64,000 nt of DNA, from assembly GCF_003286915.1 (NCBI RefSeq), contig NZ_QMFY01000002.1, positions 521,999 through 585,998 of the forward strand. The letters are read 5' to 3'. The stretch's first letter is position 1, and every line of letters starts with the position of its first letter. The notes below the pieces were generated by a model. That model did no database searches, was not told the DNA's origin, and saw only the letters and a program-made list of their open reading frames with translations. This document shows positions 10,081 through 19,885 of the stretch, piece after piece. Both the position numbers and the translations under genes were made by a program. The DNA is from Pseudochryseolinea flava (lineage in GTDB: Bacteria; Bacteroidota; Bacteroidia; Cytophagales; Cyclobacteriaceae).

Positions 10081-11193
10081 CTAAACCTTACCGCGAAATG
10101 ACAGTGGCCCATTACCAAATGTTTTTGTAAAAGCGATGGTGAAATTCGCAGGATGTGCATAACCCACCTCATGTGCAATTTCTTTGATCGTCTTGTCGGT
10201 ATCGCTCAACAAGGAACGGCTGAATGTCAACCTGCGATATTGCAGATAGCGCATCGGTGATGTATCGAATAGCACCTTAAAGCCATGCTTCAATTTAAAC
10301 TCATTGATACCAAAACGCTTGGAAAGCATTTCTATCGAAGAAGGCACTAAAAAGTTTTGATCTATATAATCTTTAATATCGTGAAGCGTGTCATGATCTC
10401 GTTTCGTAATGCGCGTATCAAATGAAATTGATCGATCTCCTACTACCTGATTGAAGTGAAAAAATTGCAACGCCAACAACGCGCGAATATGCTCTCGCAT
10501 AAATACCGATTTCATTTCCCCTTGAAAGGGACAGCTCAGGATGTTATTCAAGATTCCTTCTATGGCAGCATCTATGGCAATGTGTTCGTTGATCGTATTA
10601 AACTCCTGCTCCTGCATAATCAACGACGACAAACGATCGTACACGCCCAAATAATTGGCAACAAAATTGGCATAAAAGCTTTTCGACAGGCCAAACGTGA
10701 TGTCTTGCTGCCGTGTACCCTTTTGCAATAAATTCTTGCACTCAAACCGATTAAAAAAACTTAGCGAATGACTTTTCGGAGAAAGAATGAACGGCGAAGA
10801 ACTCCGGTTGAAAGAAGACTGCCCGTTGATCGAAAAGATCATTTGAAGTGATGGCTGTTGCCGCGAAAAAGGAATGGCCATTTCTCCATCATATGTTTCA
10901 AAGTCACGCTTGAGAATAATATATTGATCATGATCTTCCACCGAACAAGAAAATTTCCCGAGCGCATTCTCTTGTGTTATTTCGCCGCCTTCAAGGTTCG
11001 TAAGCATTTTTCCAATGGAAACTTCTAGATGTTCTCTAACGTGTCGCGCATTCATCGTAACGGTATTTTGCTTGGTAGGAGCTCGAACGATGTTAAGGTG
11101 TGTTTCGTTTCCTTTATGAATCGAAAACTTACCCGTTGCTTGTAACAAAAAAAGAGACTGACGAATCAGTCCCTTTAGCCTATCAACATACAT
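10081..11193 (-). CDS. AraC family transcriptional regulator
   Basis: This 370-residue regulator has an AraC/XylS double helix-turn-helix at residues about 270-370, with IEMLSKRFGINEFKLKHGFK and the second-helix segment IKEIAHEVGYAHPANFTIAF. The N-terminal 260 residues are poorly conserved and probably sense a ligand. I chose the ATG at 11193 because it overlaps the TGA of the upstream gene (TGATG), a translational coupling arrangement; a longer frame would run 48 bp into that gene. It may control the haloperoxidase-like gene upstream or the GH43 gene downstream, but neither is shown. Confidence 0.88.
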   Translation of the reverse strand: MYVDRLKGLIRQSLFLLQATGKFSIHKGNETHLNIVRAPTKQNTVTMNARHVREHLEVSIGKMLTNLEGGEITQENALGKFSCSVEDHDQYIILKRDFETYDGEMAIPFSRQQPSLQMIFSINGQSSFNRSSSPFILSPKSHSLSFFNRFECKNLLQKGTRQQDITFGLSKSFYANFVANYLGVYDRLSSLIMQEQEFNTINEHIAIDAAIEGILNNILSCPFQGEMKSVFMREHIRALLALQFFHFNQVVGDRSISFDTRITKRDHDTLHDIKDYIDQNFLVPSSIEMLSKRFGINEFKLKHGFKVLFDTSPMRYLQYRRLTFSRSLLSDTDKTIKEIAHEVGYAHPANFTIAFTKTFGNGPLSFRGKV

Positions 11194-12491
11194 CACAACC
11201 CTTTGTTCTGCTTCGGCTTCAATTTCGTATCCAATACCCAATGACCAATCTTATCACCAAGTGCTAGTCCACTATCGCATGAGAATCGAAAATGAATACC
11301 AGCCAATACCCGTGACGTTGCATTTTCCTGTGCTGCATGGCTAAAGCTCGCGAACGTGCGCAAACTACCAGCGGGTTCGGCGCTCGATGAAGTCATTGAG
11401 AAACCAACCTTCTCTCCGATCAACTCATTTAGGACAACAGCCGCTGCGTTTCCGAGGGTACTATGTGTTGATGGATAATCATGAACAGGAGGCGTAACCA
11501 TAAGCGGCTCCCAAGCTGCATCTTCATTTGTGTTCGCATTTCCATCGGTCGACGCTTTTCTAATCGCGGTATAGGGGCGCCAAAAGTTATGGTGAAATTT
11601 CGAATCCCACCCTGCAATGTAGGCATCAGCCATGGCCACGTTCACAAGTGCAAACACGCGTGCTGTCGATAAAAGATCCAACTTCCCATCTACCACAGCC
11701 GTAGCGGCTACGCGGTTCCAACCGATCTCTGAAAACTCATACCAAAATTTGGCAATCGCAGTTTGATCTTCTGTTCGCACAACACTCTCTTTTGAACCAT
11801 ACTGACGCACCTCGTCGAATGCTTCTACATACGCGTTGCTGTTTAAGCTCGGCATCGCGGCAACACGAAACTGATGTGGCGATGACAGTCCGAATGTTCT
11901 CAAATCTTTCCAAAATGGTGCAGCTAGATAAAGTACCGGTGGAACAAGTTGATATAATCCTGGATCGTCGGGGTTGTTCAATTCTGCAACCGGATTTTGA
12001 AATGCGCCATCACCCTCACGAAGTGCGAGTATGGCTTCGCCGGCAAGCTTGCCAAGTTGCAAACCGCGAGCCCGTGCATCATTGGCTTTCACATCCGCCA
12101 ACGAAACCGCGAGTGCGCTATCAAGGTAATTTTTACGATCCGGAAATGAATTAACAAGTACTGTATAAGCGGCATTCGAAAGGGCCGCGATCGGGTCCGC
12201 TTTTTTATCTTTCACTTGCAAAGCGTACGTATCAAATGAAGGCTCTATACTATTCAAAGCATCGTGAATGGCTACGTGAACCATCGCATAAATCCTCGAA
12301 GCAAGCATTGGATTGTAGGCTGGGCCATGCATTGTCCCAAGCGTCACGTTATTCCACTGCAATATCGATTCGTTTGAATAATTTGAAAATGGTCTTCTCA
12401 CATCGGCCTCCGCTCCACTACCGGCCGAATCTGTGCACGACAAACACAAGGCAGTCGTTAACGCTACTAATAATGACATCAGTTTTTTCAT
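11193..12491 (-). CDS. Vanadium-dependent haloperoxidase-like / PAP2 superfamily lipoprotein
   Basis: This 432-residue protein has a lipoprotein signal (Leu-Ser-Cys near residue 19) and an all-helical PAP2/vanadium-haloperoxidase fold. The vanadate- or phosphate-binding motifs are in order: FWRPYTAIRKAS (about 304-315), DYPSTHSTLGNAA (about 338-350, His343) and AGIHFRFSCDSG (about 397-408, His400). Members either oxidise halides with peroxide using vanadate or act as acid phosphatases; the sequence does not separate these. The gene ends in a TGATG overlap with the AraC regulator, so they form an operon. It is divergent from the lipoprotein at 12673. Confidence 0.87.
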   Translation of the reverse strand: MKKLMSLLVALTTALCLSCTDSAGSGAEADVRRPFSNYSNESILQWNNVTLGTMHGPAYNPMLASRIYAMVHVAIHDALNSIEPSFDTYALQVKDKKADPIAALSNAAYTVLVNSFPDRKNYLDSALAVSLADVKANDARARGLQLGKLAGEAILALREGDGAFQNPVAELNNPDDPGLYQLVPPVLYLAAPFWKDLRTFGLSSPHQFRVAAMPSLNSNAYVEAFDEVRQYGSKESVVRTEDQTAIAKFWYEFSEIGWNRVAATAVVDGKLDLLSTARVFALVNVAMADAYIAGWDSKFHHNFWRPYTAIRKASTDGNANTNEDAAWEPLMVTPPVHDYPSTHSTLGNAAAVVLNELIGEKVGFSMTSSSAEPAGSLRTFASFSHAAQENATSRVLAGIHFRFSCDSGLALGDKIGHWVLDTKLKPKQNKGL

Positions 12492-12672
12492 GATTGTTAA
12501 GTGTTTTTTGACTTAGAACGGCGAACATCAATCCTCGTCGTTATGCAAAAAGGAGCACGATATATGAAATCAGTATTATTCTGAATGGTCTTCCTTGTGT
12601 AAGATCCGCGTTAAATCGTCAAAAAAAATAAAGTCGCGACTTAATAACTTGCCGCTAAAACTAAACTGTTAT

Positions 12673-13275
12673 ATGAAATTGAAATTGACTGTTCTAACCG
12701 CCGCAATGTCCTTGTTGGCACTTTCATCTTGCAAAGACGATGACAAAAAAATTGCCGTCGACAATAAACTCACCGCCAACACCGAAACTATCAAACTCAC
12801 TGACGCCGCATTTATCTGGGATACCAAAGCAGGAACGGATGACGACGGAAATGAATACTATCGGAATGAGCTCGCTTTTCTTAGTGCAGGAATGCAAATA
12901 TCTGCAAACGAAGACGGCTCTCCGAAATTAACCGGAAATGCAACGATTATGACACTACTCATAAACAACGACATACAGGAATTACAACCCGGAACGTATA
13001 CATGGCAGGGCGAGGAGCATGAGCAGCCGTTTGATTTGTGGGATGCGTACTACTACAAAAATTACGATCTCGAAAGTGAGCAACGATACGGATTCTCTAC
13101 AGCGCAACTTGTCGTGACCAAATCCGGTGATTCATTCACACTCGTGTTATCAGGAACGGCCTACCCGTCAATTCGATCAGAATTCGGCTGGGATGGTCTC
13201 GATCTTGAGGAAGATCCAATCGCCGTAACCTTGCAATATCAAGGTACTCTTAAAAATTTTAAGCAAGATTTTTAA
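12673..13275 (+). CDS. Hypothetical lipoprotein
   Basis: This 200-residue protein starts at the ATG at 12673, which gives a clear lipoprotein signal (LLALSSCKDDDKK); the longer frame from 12595 lacks one at its start. After the lipobox it carries an Asp/Lys-rich linker and a beta-rich domain with acidic stretches (DDDGNEYYRNE). I recognise no family. Similar short lipoproteins in Bacteroidota are of unknown use. A strong terminator follows directly, so it appears to be a single-gene unit. Confidence 0.8.
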   Translation: MKLKLTVLTAAMSLLALSSCKDDDKKIAVDNKLTANTETIKLTDAAFIWDTKAGTDDDGNEYYRNELAFLSAGMQISANEDGSPKLTGNATIMTLLINNDIQELQPGTYTWQGEEHEQPFDLWDAYYYKNYDLESEQRYGFSTAQLVVTKSGDSFTLVLSGTAYPSIRSEFGWDGLDLEEDPIAVTLQYQGTLKNFKQDF

Positions 13276-13279
13276 CCCC

Positions 13280-13310
13280 AAAAAAGCTCCTCATCATGGA
13301 GCTTTTTTTT
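13280..13310 (+). terminator. Rho-independent terminator
   Basis: An AAAAGCTCC / GGAGCTTTT stem with a seven-base loop is followed by eight T residues, starting just after the lipoprotein stop. A run of A residues on the 5' side would let it also work leftward. Confidence 0.9.
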
Positions 13311-13405
13311 ATCAATGATTTCACAATATTTTAGCATCACCTCTAAAGCAAGACTAAGCCACTAACCTTCGTGATTTTGTGCAACATGAATTTATTCTTG
13401 TAATA

Positions 13406-13440
13406 ACAAAAAAGGGTGCACCTCTCGGTTACACCCTTAC
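13406..13440 (-). terminator. Rho-independent terminator of the heme operon
   Basis: On the minus strand an AAGGGTG / CACCCTT stem with a 13-base loop runs into a T6 tract. It lies about 20 bp after the stop of hmuY and closes the leftward heme-uptake operon. Confidence 0.8.
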
Positions 13441-13459
13441 TAACTAACAACTTACTTTA

Positions 13460-14905
13460 TTAAACTCCTTTTTTCAAAAGGGAGAATTGAATTTGTGGGC
13501 GACCGCGCTCACCATTCTGCGTGAGTGCTGTAAACTTCAGCTTGTAGATATTACCACCGGAGTCCTTCACAATGTAAAAACGATCTTCCTTCAACGCAGG
13601 CGGCGTGCCCGGACCACCACCGGAGCGCCACTTCGAACCAATGTTGATCTGGCTGCTAGAGAAAGTCACGCTTGCCAAATCGGCTTCTTCAAAGTCCTCA
13701 TATGATCCCGCTGCCGACGTTAGCAACTCTGCAGTTTCAGTCGCATAAAGATTTTGCAAAACGATGTCTTGGAAAACATACGGCACGATGAGTCCCGGCC
13801 CTGCCGGTGTCGTATTGGTGAATACTGTAAATGCGATATCCCATTTATCTTTCTTCGGTTCAACATTCACAACACCCTCACCGATTTTCACGTAGTTAAA
13901 ATGATAATCGGCATCACGTGAAATTTCAACCGTTACGAAATTCGTTGCATTGATATCGGCATGCTGCAATGTGTAATTATTCCCGTTTCTAACAACGCGT
14001 ATTTTTTTCCAACCACGCTGAGTACCATCTGCATTTTTTCCAAGGTTGACGATGTAAACTTTATTCTCATCTGCAGTGCTAGACACTTCGGCAATTGCCG
14101 CCTTCGAAAGGTCACCGGTTGGTGAATCAATCCATTGATTTGATTGAGGAAGCCACTCCGGTTGCGGGTTTGACGTGAGTGCCGCAAACACAGCTTCCGT
14201 TGACAATTGTGAAATCCAGCCAACTGTATCTTCTGCTGTTACCGCATCCAAACTATTCTTATCGAGTGCGCGCGCCATCATTCCAGCGGAAGAATTCAGA
14301 ATAACACGAAACTGTCCTTCCACGGTGTAGAACCCAAAGTCCCATGCACCACGACCGACCGAAGTCTGTCTATTCGCGCTCAAATCGATAAAGACTTTAT
14401 TAGGCTGCAAGCTTCCACCTACCGTGGGATCCAATGTGCTCTCTGTAGCAACTATTTCAGAAAAGCTTACAACAATTTTCTTACGCTCACCAACAGCAAA
14501 ACCTTCTCCCACCGTTGCAAGACTAAATTCAATTTTATCGTCATCCTCAAGAACTACACTTTCTTTTCTCTTCAACACAAACGATGCGAATGTTGATCCT
14601 TTTGTTACAGGCAACGACAACTTAGTGCCAGTGATCGCAGGAACGGTTACAAACTCCACGTCATACGTAACGCCAGTCGATAGGACATCGAGCGTGATAT
14701 TTTCGTCGCCCGAAACTTCACGCGACAAGTCAACACGGATCGTGATCTCATCATCCGTTTCGTCGAACCCAAGTTCCGTGGCCTCAAACTCAACCACGTT
14801 ATCGGCCACTGGCGGATCATCATCTTCACAACTTGTTAAAAATCCAACTAACGTCACGGCGCATGCCGCAGACATGTACTTCCAAAATGATATTTGAGAC
14901 TTCAT
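13460..14905 (-). CDS. hmuY: HmuY-family heme-binding lipoprotein
   Basis: This 481-residue lipoprotein has a lipobox cysteine at about residue 26 (FLTSCEDDD). Residues 30-150 form a Calx-beta-like or other beta domain. The rest matches the HmuY fold, with LSANRQTSVGRGAWDFGFYT and a following FRVILNSSAGMMARAL segment. HmuY proteins are surface hemophores of Bacteroidota that strip heme from host or environmental hemoproteins and pass it to a TonB receptor. It is the last gene of the operon, 11 bp after the TonB receptor. It is longer than the Porphyromonas protein because of the extra N-terminal domain. Ligand residues cannot be assigned with certainty. Confidence 0.88.
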   Translation of the reverse strand: MKSQISFWKYMSAACAVTLVGFLTSCEDDDPPVADNVVEFEATELGFDETDDEITIRVDLSREVSGDENITLDVLSTGVTYDVEFVTVPAITGTKLSLPVTKGSTFASFVLKRKESVVLEDDDKIEFSLATVGEGFAVGERKKIVVSFSEIVATESTLDPTVGGSLQPNKVFIDLSANRQTSVGRGAWDFGFYTVEGQFRVILNSSAGMMARALDKNSLDAVTAEDTVGWISQLSTEAVFAALTSNPQPEWLPQSNQWIDSPTGDLSKAAIAEVSSTADENKVYIVNLGKNADGTQRGWKKIRVVRNGNNYTLQHADINATNFVTVEISRDADYHFNYVKIGEGVVNVEPKKDKWDIAFTVFTNTTPAGPGLIVPYVFQDIVLQNLYATETAELLTSAAGSYEDFEEADLASVTFSSSQINIGSKWRSGGGPGTPPALKEDRFYIVKDSGGNIYKLKFTALTQNGERGRPQIQFSLLKKGV

Positions 14906-14916
14906 GATACTTATTA

Positions 14917-16929
14917 TTATAATGTTTTTTGAAACTTAAAATTGATAGACAAGAAAAATGACCGACCATAGGCAATCGGCGACACGCCCGAATCGCCGCT
15001 GTGAGTTGACACACTAGACGGTGAAGAATTCGAGATCGATGTGATATCGAATAAATTTCTAACACCACCAGAAAGTGTTAAGGAAGACCCGAACTCCTTT
15101 TGCATCGTGATGTCTGCCCAATGAAAACTCCCCGTTTTTGCCAACACAATGTTGCTGTCCGAGGGATCGATCACATATGCCTTCGTTACGCCTGTGTATT
15201 TGTAAAACATTGAAACCGTCAACGTCTTGACTATTGGATAGCTCACCGACGCGTTGATTTCGGGAGACCACGTGTATGTTGGAAGCGCTTCATCACTTTC
15301 AACCAGCCTGTTGTATCTTCCGGTGTAACCAATTCCGAAACGCATCTCTATCGCGTTGCGTCTGAACGTTGATTGAAGCGTAGCACCCTTGGACTTGAAA
15401 TTATTGACATTGATGTAAGTCGTATTCCGGCTGCCCGCGAGTCTACCGTAATCAATGAGATTTTTCACATCATTATAAAAAGTCGATAGCGATGTTTTCA
15501 AGATACCCTTCGCTATTTGGATATTGTTATTCCATGAAACATTGAAACTGTGGGACAACTCCGCTTCTAAATTCGGATTGCCCGCGATGGAATGACTTGC
15601 ATCAAAAAAATTGAAATATAATTCCCGTATCGAAGGAGCACGAAAGCCACGACCATACCCAATACGAACATCGTTCTTACCACCAAGCGAAACTTTCGCA
15701 TTGAACGACGGTATGAGCGGCGGTGCATCATACACAGAATTTCTAACGATTCGTACGCCAGGGCGAAAACTCCAACGCGCTACGTTGATATCCGCCAAGA
15801 GAAAACCGGCATAGTCTGTTATTGCGTTATCACCTGTTAGAAGACGTGAACCTTTTCCAATTTCAGAATTAAAATCAAAGCCTGGTTGAAGACTCACTGA
15901 TTCCCAAATCTTGATATGTAGTGACCCGCGTAGCGTTGCGCCACGGAATTCATCTTTGCTATGAAGTGTGTCCTCCGCCAATGTTTCCCGACCAGTCTTT
16001 CTGTCGACGACAATACTTTGCGTGCGTCTCTCAAAATCAGTAAATGACGCCGCTCCGTTGAATTGAATTTTTTCAGACAAATGCCCGTTAACCTGCGCCT
16101 GATGCATCAATCGATCTGTTAGGTAGTTTTGATCAATTGCTTCAAGTCCACTGAATTCGGACGGGTTGTGAATTTTCTCATCCAAAAAATCGAAACGATA
16201 ATAAGCGTTAACTTTTTGCTTTTGTAATCCCATAACACCTCCTGCAAGCCATTGAAGTTTGGGATGCCACGCGAGTTCGCGCCCGGTAGCATCTCCCTTC
16301 CACCCATTAAAATCGTTTCGCGTTACGTTAGCATTCGCATAGATCGATTTCAATTTATATCCGACGCTTACATTTTGATTATGTATTCCTTTCGCCAGAC
16401 TATATTCAGATCCGATGCTCTCCTCATGGATGGTCGCACTTACGTCCAGTTTGTTTTCAGGATTTTTCTTTGTGATAATGTTGATTACGCCCGCCAACGC
16501 GTCTGCGCCATAGATCACAGACATAGGGCCCTCTACAATTTCAATCCGCTCGATGGTGTTAATATTGATTTGATTGATATTGATTTCATTACCAGTTCCT
16601 TGCCTACCGATAATCGGAACGCCATCAAGCAGCACTTTTACATTTTGTCCAGGTAATCCAACCATACTTAAGTTAGAACCACCCAATGCAAGATCTTGAG
16701 AGAATCGAATGTTCAACTCAGCATTCAATACGTCTTGAAGACGAGTCGCACCTTGCGCTTTCAATCTCTCCATTGAGATTGTGCGAACGTTATAAACAGA
16801 CTTCTGGACCGACTGCGGTTCCACCACGCCTGTCACCACGACCTCATCCAACGCATGGATCTTCAAGGTATCTTGTGCGTTCGTGACGATAGAAAAAATG
16901 AGAAGCAATATGCTCAACAGCTTACTCAT
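14917..16929 (-). CDS. hmuR: TonB-dependent heme receptor
   Basis: This 670-residue outer-membrane receptor has a signal peptide (residues 1-18, ending VTNAQ), a TonB-box-like DEVVVTGVV at about 28-36, a plug domain (about 45-160) and a 22-strand barrel. The size suits a heme or small-chelate receptor, and there is no N-terminal carboxypeptidase-like extension. It starts 2 bp after hmuS and is followed 11 bp later by hmuY. The assignment to heme therefore rests mainly on operon context. The symbol follows the Porphyromonas HmuYR pair. Confidence 0.88.
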   Translation of the reverse strand: MSKLLSILLLIFSIVTNAQDTLKIHALDEVVVTGVVEPQSVQKSVYNVRTISMERLKAQGATRLQDVLNAELNIRFSQDLALGGSNLSMVGLPGQNVKVLLDGVPIIGRQGTGNEININQININTIERIEIVEGPMSVIYGADALAGVINIITKKNPENKLDVSATIHEESIGSEYSLAKGIHNQNVSVGYKLKSIYANANVTRNDFNGWKGDATGRELAWHPKLQWLAGGVMGLQKQKVNAYYRFDFLDEKIHNPSEFSGLEAIDQNYLTDRLMHQAQVNGHLSEKIQFNGAASFTDFERRTQSIVVDRKTGRETLAEDTLHSKDEFRGATLRGSLHIKIWESVSLQPGFDFNSEIGKGSRLLTGDNAITDYAGFLLADINVARWSFRPGVRIVRNSVYDAPPLIPSFNAKVSLGGKNDVRIGYGRGFRAPSIRELYFNFFDASHSIAGNPNLEAELSHSFNVSWNNNIQIAKGILKTSLSTFYNDVKNLIDYGRLAGSRNTTYINVNNFKSKGATLQSTFRRNAIEMRFGIGYTGRYNRLVESDEALPTYTWSPEINASVSYPIVKTLTVSMFYKYTGVTKAYVIDPSDSNIVLAKTGSFHWADITMQKEFGSSLTLSGGVRNLFDITSISNSSPSSVSTHSGDSGVSPIAYGRSFFLSINFKFQKTL

Positions 16930-16931
16930 GC

Positions 16932-18011
16932 TTATGCAATTGGGAGTTCATCAACCAGCTTGCGCCAGCCTTCTAGTTCCGCGATCCCAGGCTTACGAAG
17001 TCCAAAGAATTGAACAATCATGTTTTTCTTTTCGTCGAAAACTTCAATACCTGTAACAACACCATCCGTTGTCGGTTTTCGCACTACCCACACCGACGCA
17101 ATCTGATCTTCGCGCAAGTGCATGTTAAAATCAGGATCAAGCACATTCAGCCATTGATCCATCACGCGAATGGTTTGAACTTTTCCTTGATGGATTTGAA
17201 GATTCCCCCTATTGCCTGCAAAAATCATGATTGGCAATTTTGTAGCGGCGGCCTTCTCTAACAACAATCGTAACGATTCAACTTTTATCTGATGACTAAA
17301 TCTGTTTTTCGCAAGAACCACGGCGTCAAGTCTATTTACCTGATGCTTTCTTAGCATCCCGAAAAACTCGTGGGTATCTTTCATCGAAGACCAGTCATTC
17401 AAGAGTTCCTGGTGATCAACTTCATCGATTGACTTTGAAAACGGTTCGTTCACCGTCGCTGTGACGATTTCCTTCGACTGATCATCGCTGGTAAAATCTG
17501 CTACCAGCCTATCAAACGCATCTTGATTACTTCCTGCTTTGTTACCGATAGGTTGCTGCAAGAATATTTTCGTGATTGCATTTCCTGCTGCGTCGAAAAA
17601 CTGCAAACTTTGCATCAAGCCATGATGCGATTGTTGACGAACAGCAAAACCAAATTTCCACGCTTTAAAAAACACACGCGATTCGATCGGACCGATTACA
17701 GTGGCCATCGCCATCGGGAGTTCTCCCATAATATCAATCTTCTGGAACGAACCCTTATGCTCCAACACACAACTTTCATTGCGCGTCAGTGACATTACAC
17801 GCCCAAGTTCCGGAAGTCTAGTGAGAAGTTTTGTCCAATCACCCGAGAGTCGTGTTGTATAGTCTCCCACCGTCGTCACTAACAATTCCGCTTCACTACA
17901 TCCCAGCGCATCCGCTGCATCTCTGATTCTAATACCAGGCTTTGCTTTCTGGATACCAAGCCACGCTTGCTTTAAGGTTGCCGTCGTATCGACTGATAAA
18001 TTCATATTCAT
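16932..18011 (-). CDS. hmuS: Cytoplasmic heme-handling protein, HemS/HmuS family
   Basis: This 359-residue soluble protein has the two tandem halves of the HemS/ChuS family. Residues 10-180 begin with KPGIRIRDAADALGCSEAELL, and the second half ends near ASVWVVRKPTTDG. Family members bind imported heme and deliver or degrade it. The start codon at 18011 overlaps the TAA of hmuV (TAATG), which suggests coupled translation; a second in-frame ATG lies two codons later. It sits between the ABC transporter and the receptor genes, as in many proteobacterial heme operons. Confidence 0.9.
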   Translation of the reverse strand: MNMNLSVDTTATLKQAWLGIQKAKPGIRIRDAADALGCSEAELLVTTVGDYTTRLSGDWTKLLTRLPELGRVMSLTRNESCVLEHKGSFQKIDIMGELPMAMATVIGPIESRVFFKAWKFGFAVRQQSHHGLMQSLQFFDAAGNAITKIFLQQPIGNKAGSNQDAFDRLVADFTSDDQSKEIVTATVNEPFSKSIDEVDHQELLNDWSSMKDTHEFFGMLRKHQVNRLDAVVLAKNRFSHQIKVESLRLLLEKAAATKLPIMIFAGNRGNLQIHQGKVQTIRVMDQWLNVLDPDFNMHLREDQIASVWVVRKPTTDGVVTGIEVFDEKKNMIVQFFGLRKPGIAELEGWRKLVDELPIA

Positions 18012-18820
18012 TATTTTGTGATTGACATGTTATACAATACATTTTCATTTGTGGGCACGACAAACGGACAATTCGTGCAGGGGTCGCGATAAATATTGAC
18101 CTTACAGCAAAATGTTTCTTCAATATTTTCCTTGGTAAACACTTCTTCGACCGAACCCACATTTTGTATTCGGCCATTATTGATCATGCAGATTTCGTCT
18201 GAAAACTGCGCCGCCAAATTGAGGTCATGAACAATGGCGAGCACACCGATATTGCGCGAACAAATCCCACGGATAATGCCGAACATTTGCTGCTGCTGCG
18301 CGATATCCATGCTGGAAGTAGGTTCATCTAGCAAGATGTAGCGCGGATAAAGCGTTTCTTCCCAAACCTGAGCGAGCGTTCGCGCCAGTTGTACACGTTG
18401 CTTTTCTCCCCCTGATAGCGTCAAATAATTTCGATCGACAAAGGCGTGCAAATTTGTTGCATCGACAACTTCTTCAATGACTGATGCATTGTGACCACTA
18501 GTGGTGTCGTGAGCATGTCTGCCAAAAGAAATAATCTCTCGCACGTTAAAAGCAAATTGTACCTGCGGATGTTGCGTCATAACGGACCTTATTCGCGACA
18601 ATTCCTTCGGACGGTATGACGAAATGTTTTTTCCATTCACACGCACATCGCCTGCATAATGCGCAATCTCGTTGCTCATAATTTTCACAAAGGAGCTTTT
18701 ACCAGCACCGTTAGGACCAACTACTGCAGTAAACTTTCCTGGCGTAATGCATAGACTGATCTCTTTCAGAATAGACCTTCCGCTTACGCTGAGCGATATG
18801 TTGTTGGCCTCGTAAGTCAC
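18011..18820 (-). CDS. hmuV: Heme ABC transporter ATP-binding protein
   Basis: This 269-residue ATPase has a Walker A at residues 35-42 (GPNGAGKS), the signature LSGGE at 135-139, a Walker B YILLDEP at 161-167 and a switch His in VHDLNLAAQF. These are typical of the iron-siderophore/heme FecE/HmuV class. The start overlaps the permease stop by 4 bp (ATGA) and its stop overlaps the hmuS start. A Cys-rich tail (residues about 243-254: FCCKVNIY then CTNCPF) is longer than usual and is noted as odd. Confidence 0.93.
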   Translation of the reverse strand: MTYEANNISLSVSGRSILKEISLCITPGKFTAVVGPNGAGKSSFVKIMSNEIAHYAGDVRVNGKNISSYRPKELSRIRSVMTQHPQVQFAFNVREIISFGRHAHDTTSGHNASVIEEVVDATNLHAFVDRNYLTLSGGEKQRVQLARTLAQVWEETLYPRYILLDEPTSSMDIAQQQQMFGIIRGICSRNIGVLAIVHDLNLAAQFSDEICMINNGRIQNVGSVEEVFTKENIEETFCCKVNIYRDPCTNCPFVVPTNENVLYNMSITK

Positions 18821-19884
18821 AGTTGTAGTTTTCGTTTTGACTTTAGCAAAAGCATAATGAAGAAAGGTGAGCCGATTAAGGCAGTAACAACACCAATGGG
18901 TAATTCAGCTGGCGCTACTACCACACGTGCGATGATATCAGCAATGATTAAGAGGAACGCGCCACCAAGGGCAGACGCCGGTAACACAAGTGTATTATCG
19001 ACATAAAAAATTGTTCTAATCAAATGCGGAACGATCAGTCCAACAAATCCGATAATTCCCGCCAGCGAAACAGAGACTGCAACCGCTGCTGCTGCCATAA
19101 AAATCATCAACCGTTTGGTCTGCTCAACGTGAACGCCCATATGGTATGCCTCTGCTTCGCCCAATGCAAGTACGTTGAGCGGCTTTGCGAAAAAGCATAG
19201 CCCGACCGTGGACAAAATCAACGCGGGTGCAGCTATTCGAAGTTTATCCCAAGTGGCACCACCAAGGTCTCCTAAAGTCCAAAAGAGGAACATGCTCATT
19301 TGTTGCTCATTGGCATAAAATATAGCCACGCCGATAATGGCCCCTGTCAACGCATTGACAGCAACGCCGATCAAAATCAAGGCGGCCATATTTGTGCGTC
19401 CTGAATCCATACTCAACTTGAGCACGAAAAATGTTATCGCGGACCCACCGGCGAACGCTGCTAAGGAAAGCATTACACTGTAACTCCATAACGCCACCGA
19501 GGGCAATACAGCACTTCCGAAAACGATCAACACCACGACCGCAGCAGCAGAGCCTCCCGAAACGCCAATTAGACTTGGCTCTACCAAAGGATTTCTAAAC
19601 AAACCTTGTAGAGCTGCACCACTGATACCGAGCGCAGCGCCAATGAGCAACGTCATCACTACACGCGGGAGCCGAATCGATGTCATGACGACGGTAAATG
19701 TGTCGTCGATAGTAATGTCGTTGAATAACCCGAACGACTTACATAAAATGACAACAGCATCTGAAAATGGAATACTCACTGCACCGACCGTTAAAGAAAA
19801 CAGTGTTACAAACAGCAAGCTGAGTCCGAGTACGACAAGTATTGTGATAGTCTTGTATTGCCGCAAAACGATTGACGTGACCAT
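18817..19884 (-). CDS. hmuU: Heme ABC transporter permease, FecCD family
   Basis: This 355-residue protein has about ten membrane helices and the FecCD hallmarks: RLPRVVMTLLIGAALGISGAALQGLFRNPL in the first third, GIIGFVGLIVPHLIR near residue 285, and ELPIGVVTALIGSPFFI at the end. I start it at the ATG at 19884, 1 bp after the hmuT stop; a TTG 15 bp upstream is less likely. It forms the inner-membrane channel for heme with HmuV, fed by HmuT. Confidence 0.92.
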   Translation of the reverse strand: MVTSIVLRQYKTITILVVLGLSLLFVTLFSLTVGAVSIPFSDAVVILCKSFGLFNDITIDDTFTVVMTSIRLPRVVMTLLIGAALGISGAALQGLFRNPLVEPSLIGVSGGSAAAVVVLIVFGSAVLPSVALWSYSVMLSLAAFAGGSAITFFVLKLSMDSGRTNMAALILIGVAVNALTGAIIGVAIFYANEQQMSMFLFWTLGDLGGATWDKLRIAAPALILSTVGLCFFAKPLNVLALGEAEAYHMGVHVEQTKRLMIFMAAAAVAVSVSLAGIIGFVGLIVPHLIRTIFYVDNTLVLPASALGGAFLLIIADIIARVVVAPAELPIGVVTALIGSPFFIMLLLKSKRKLQL

Positions 19885-19885
19885 A

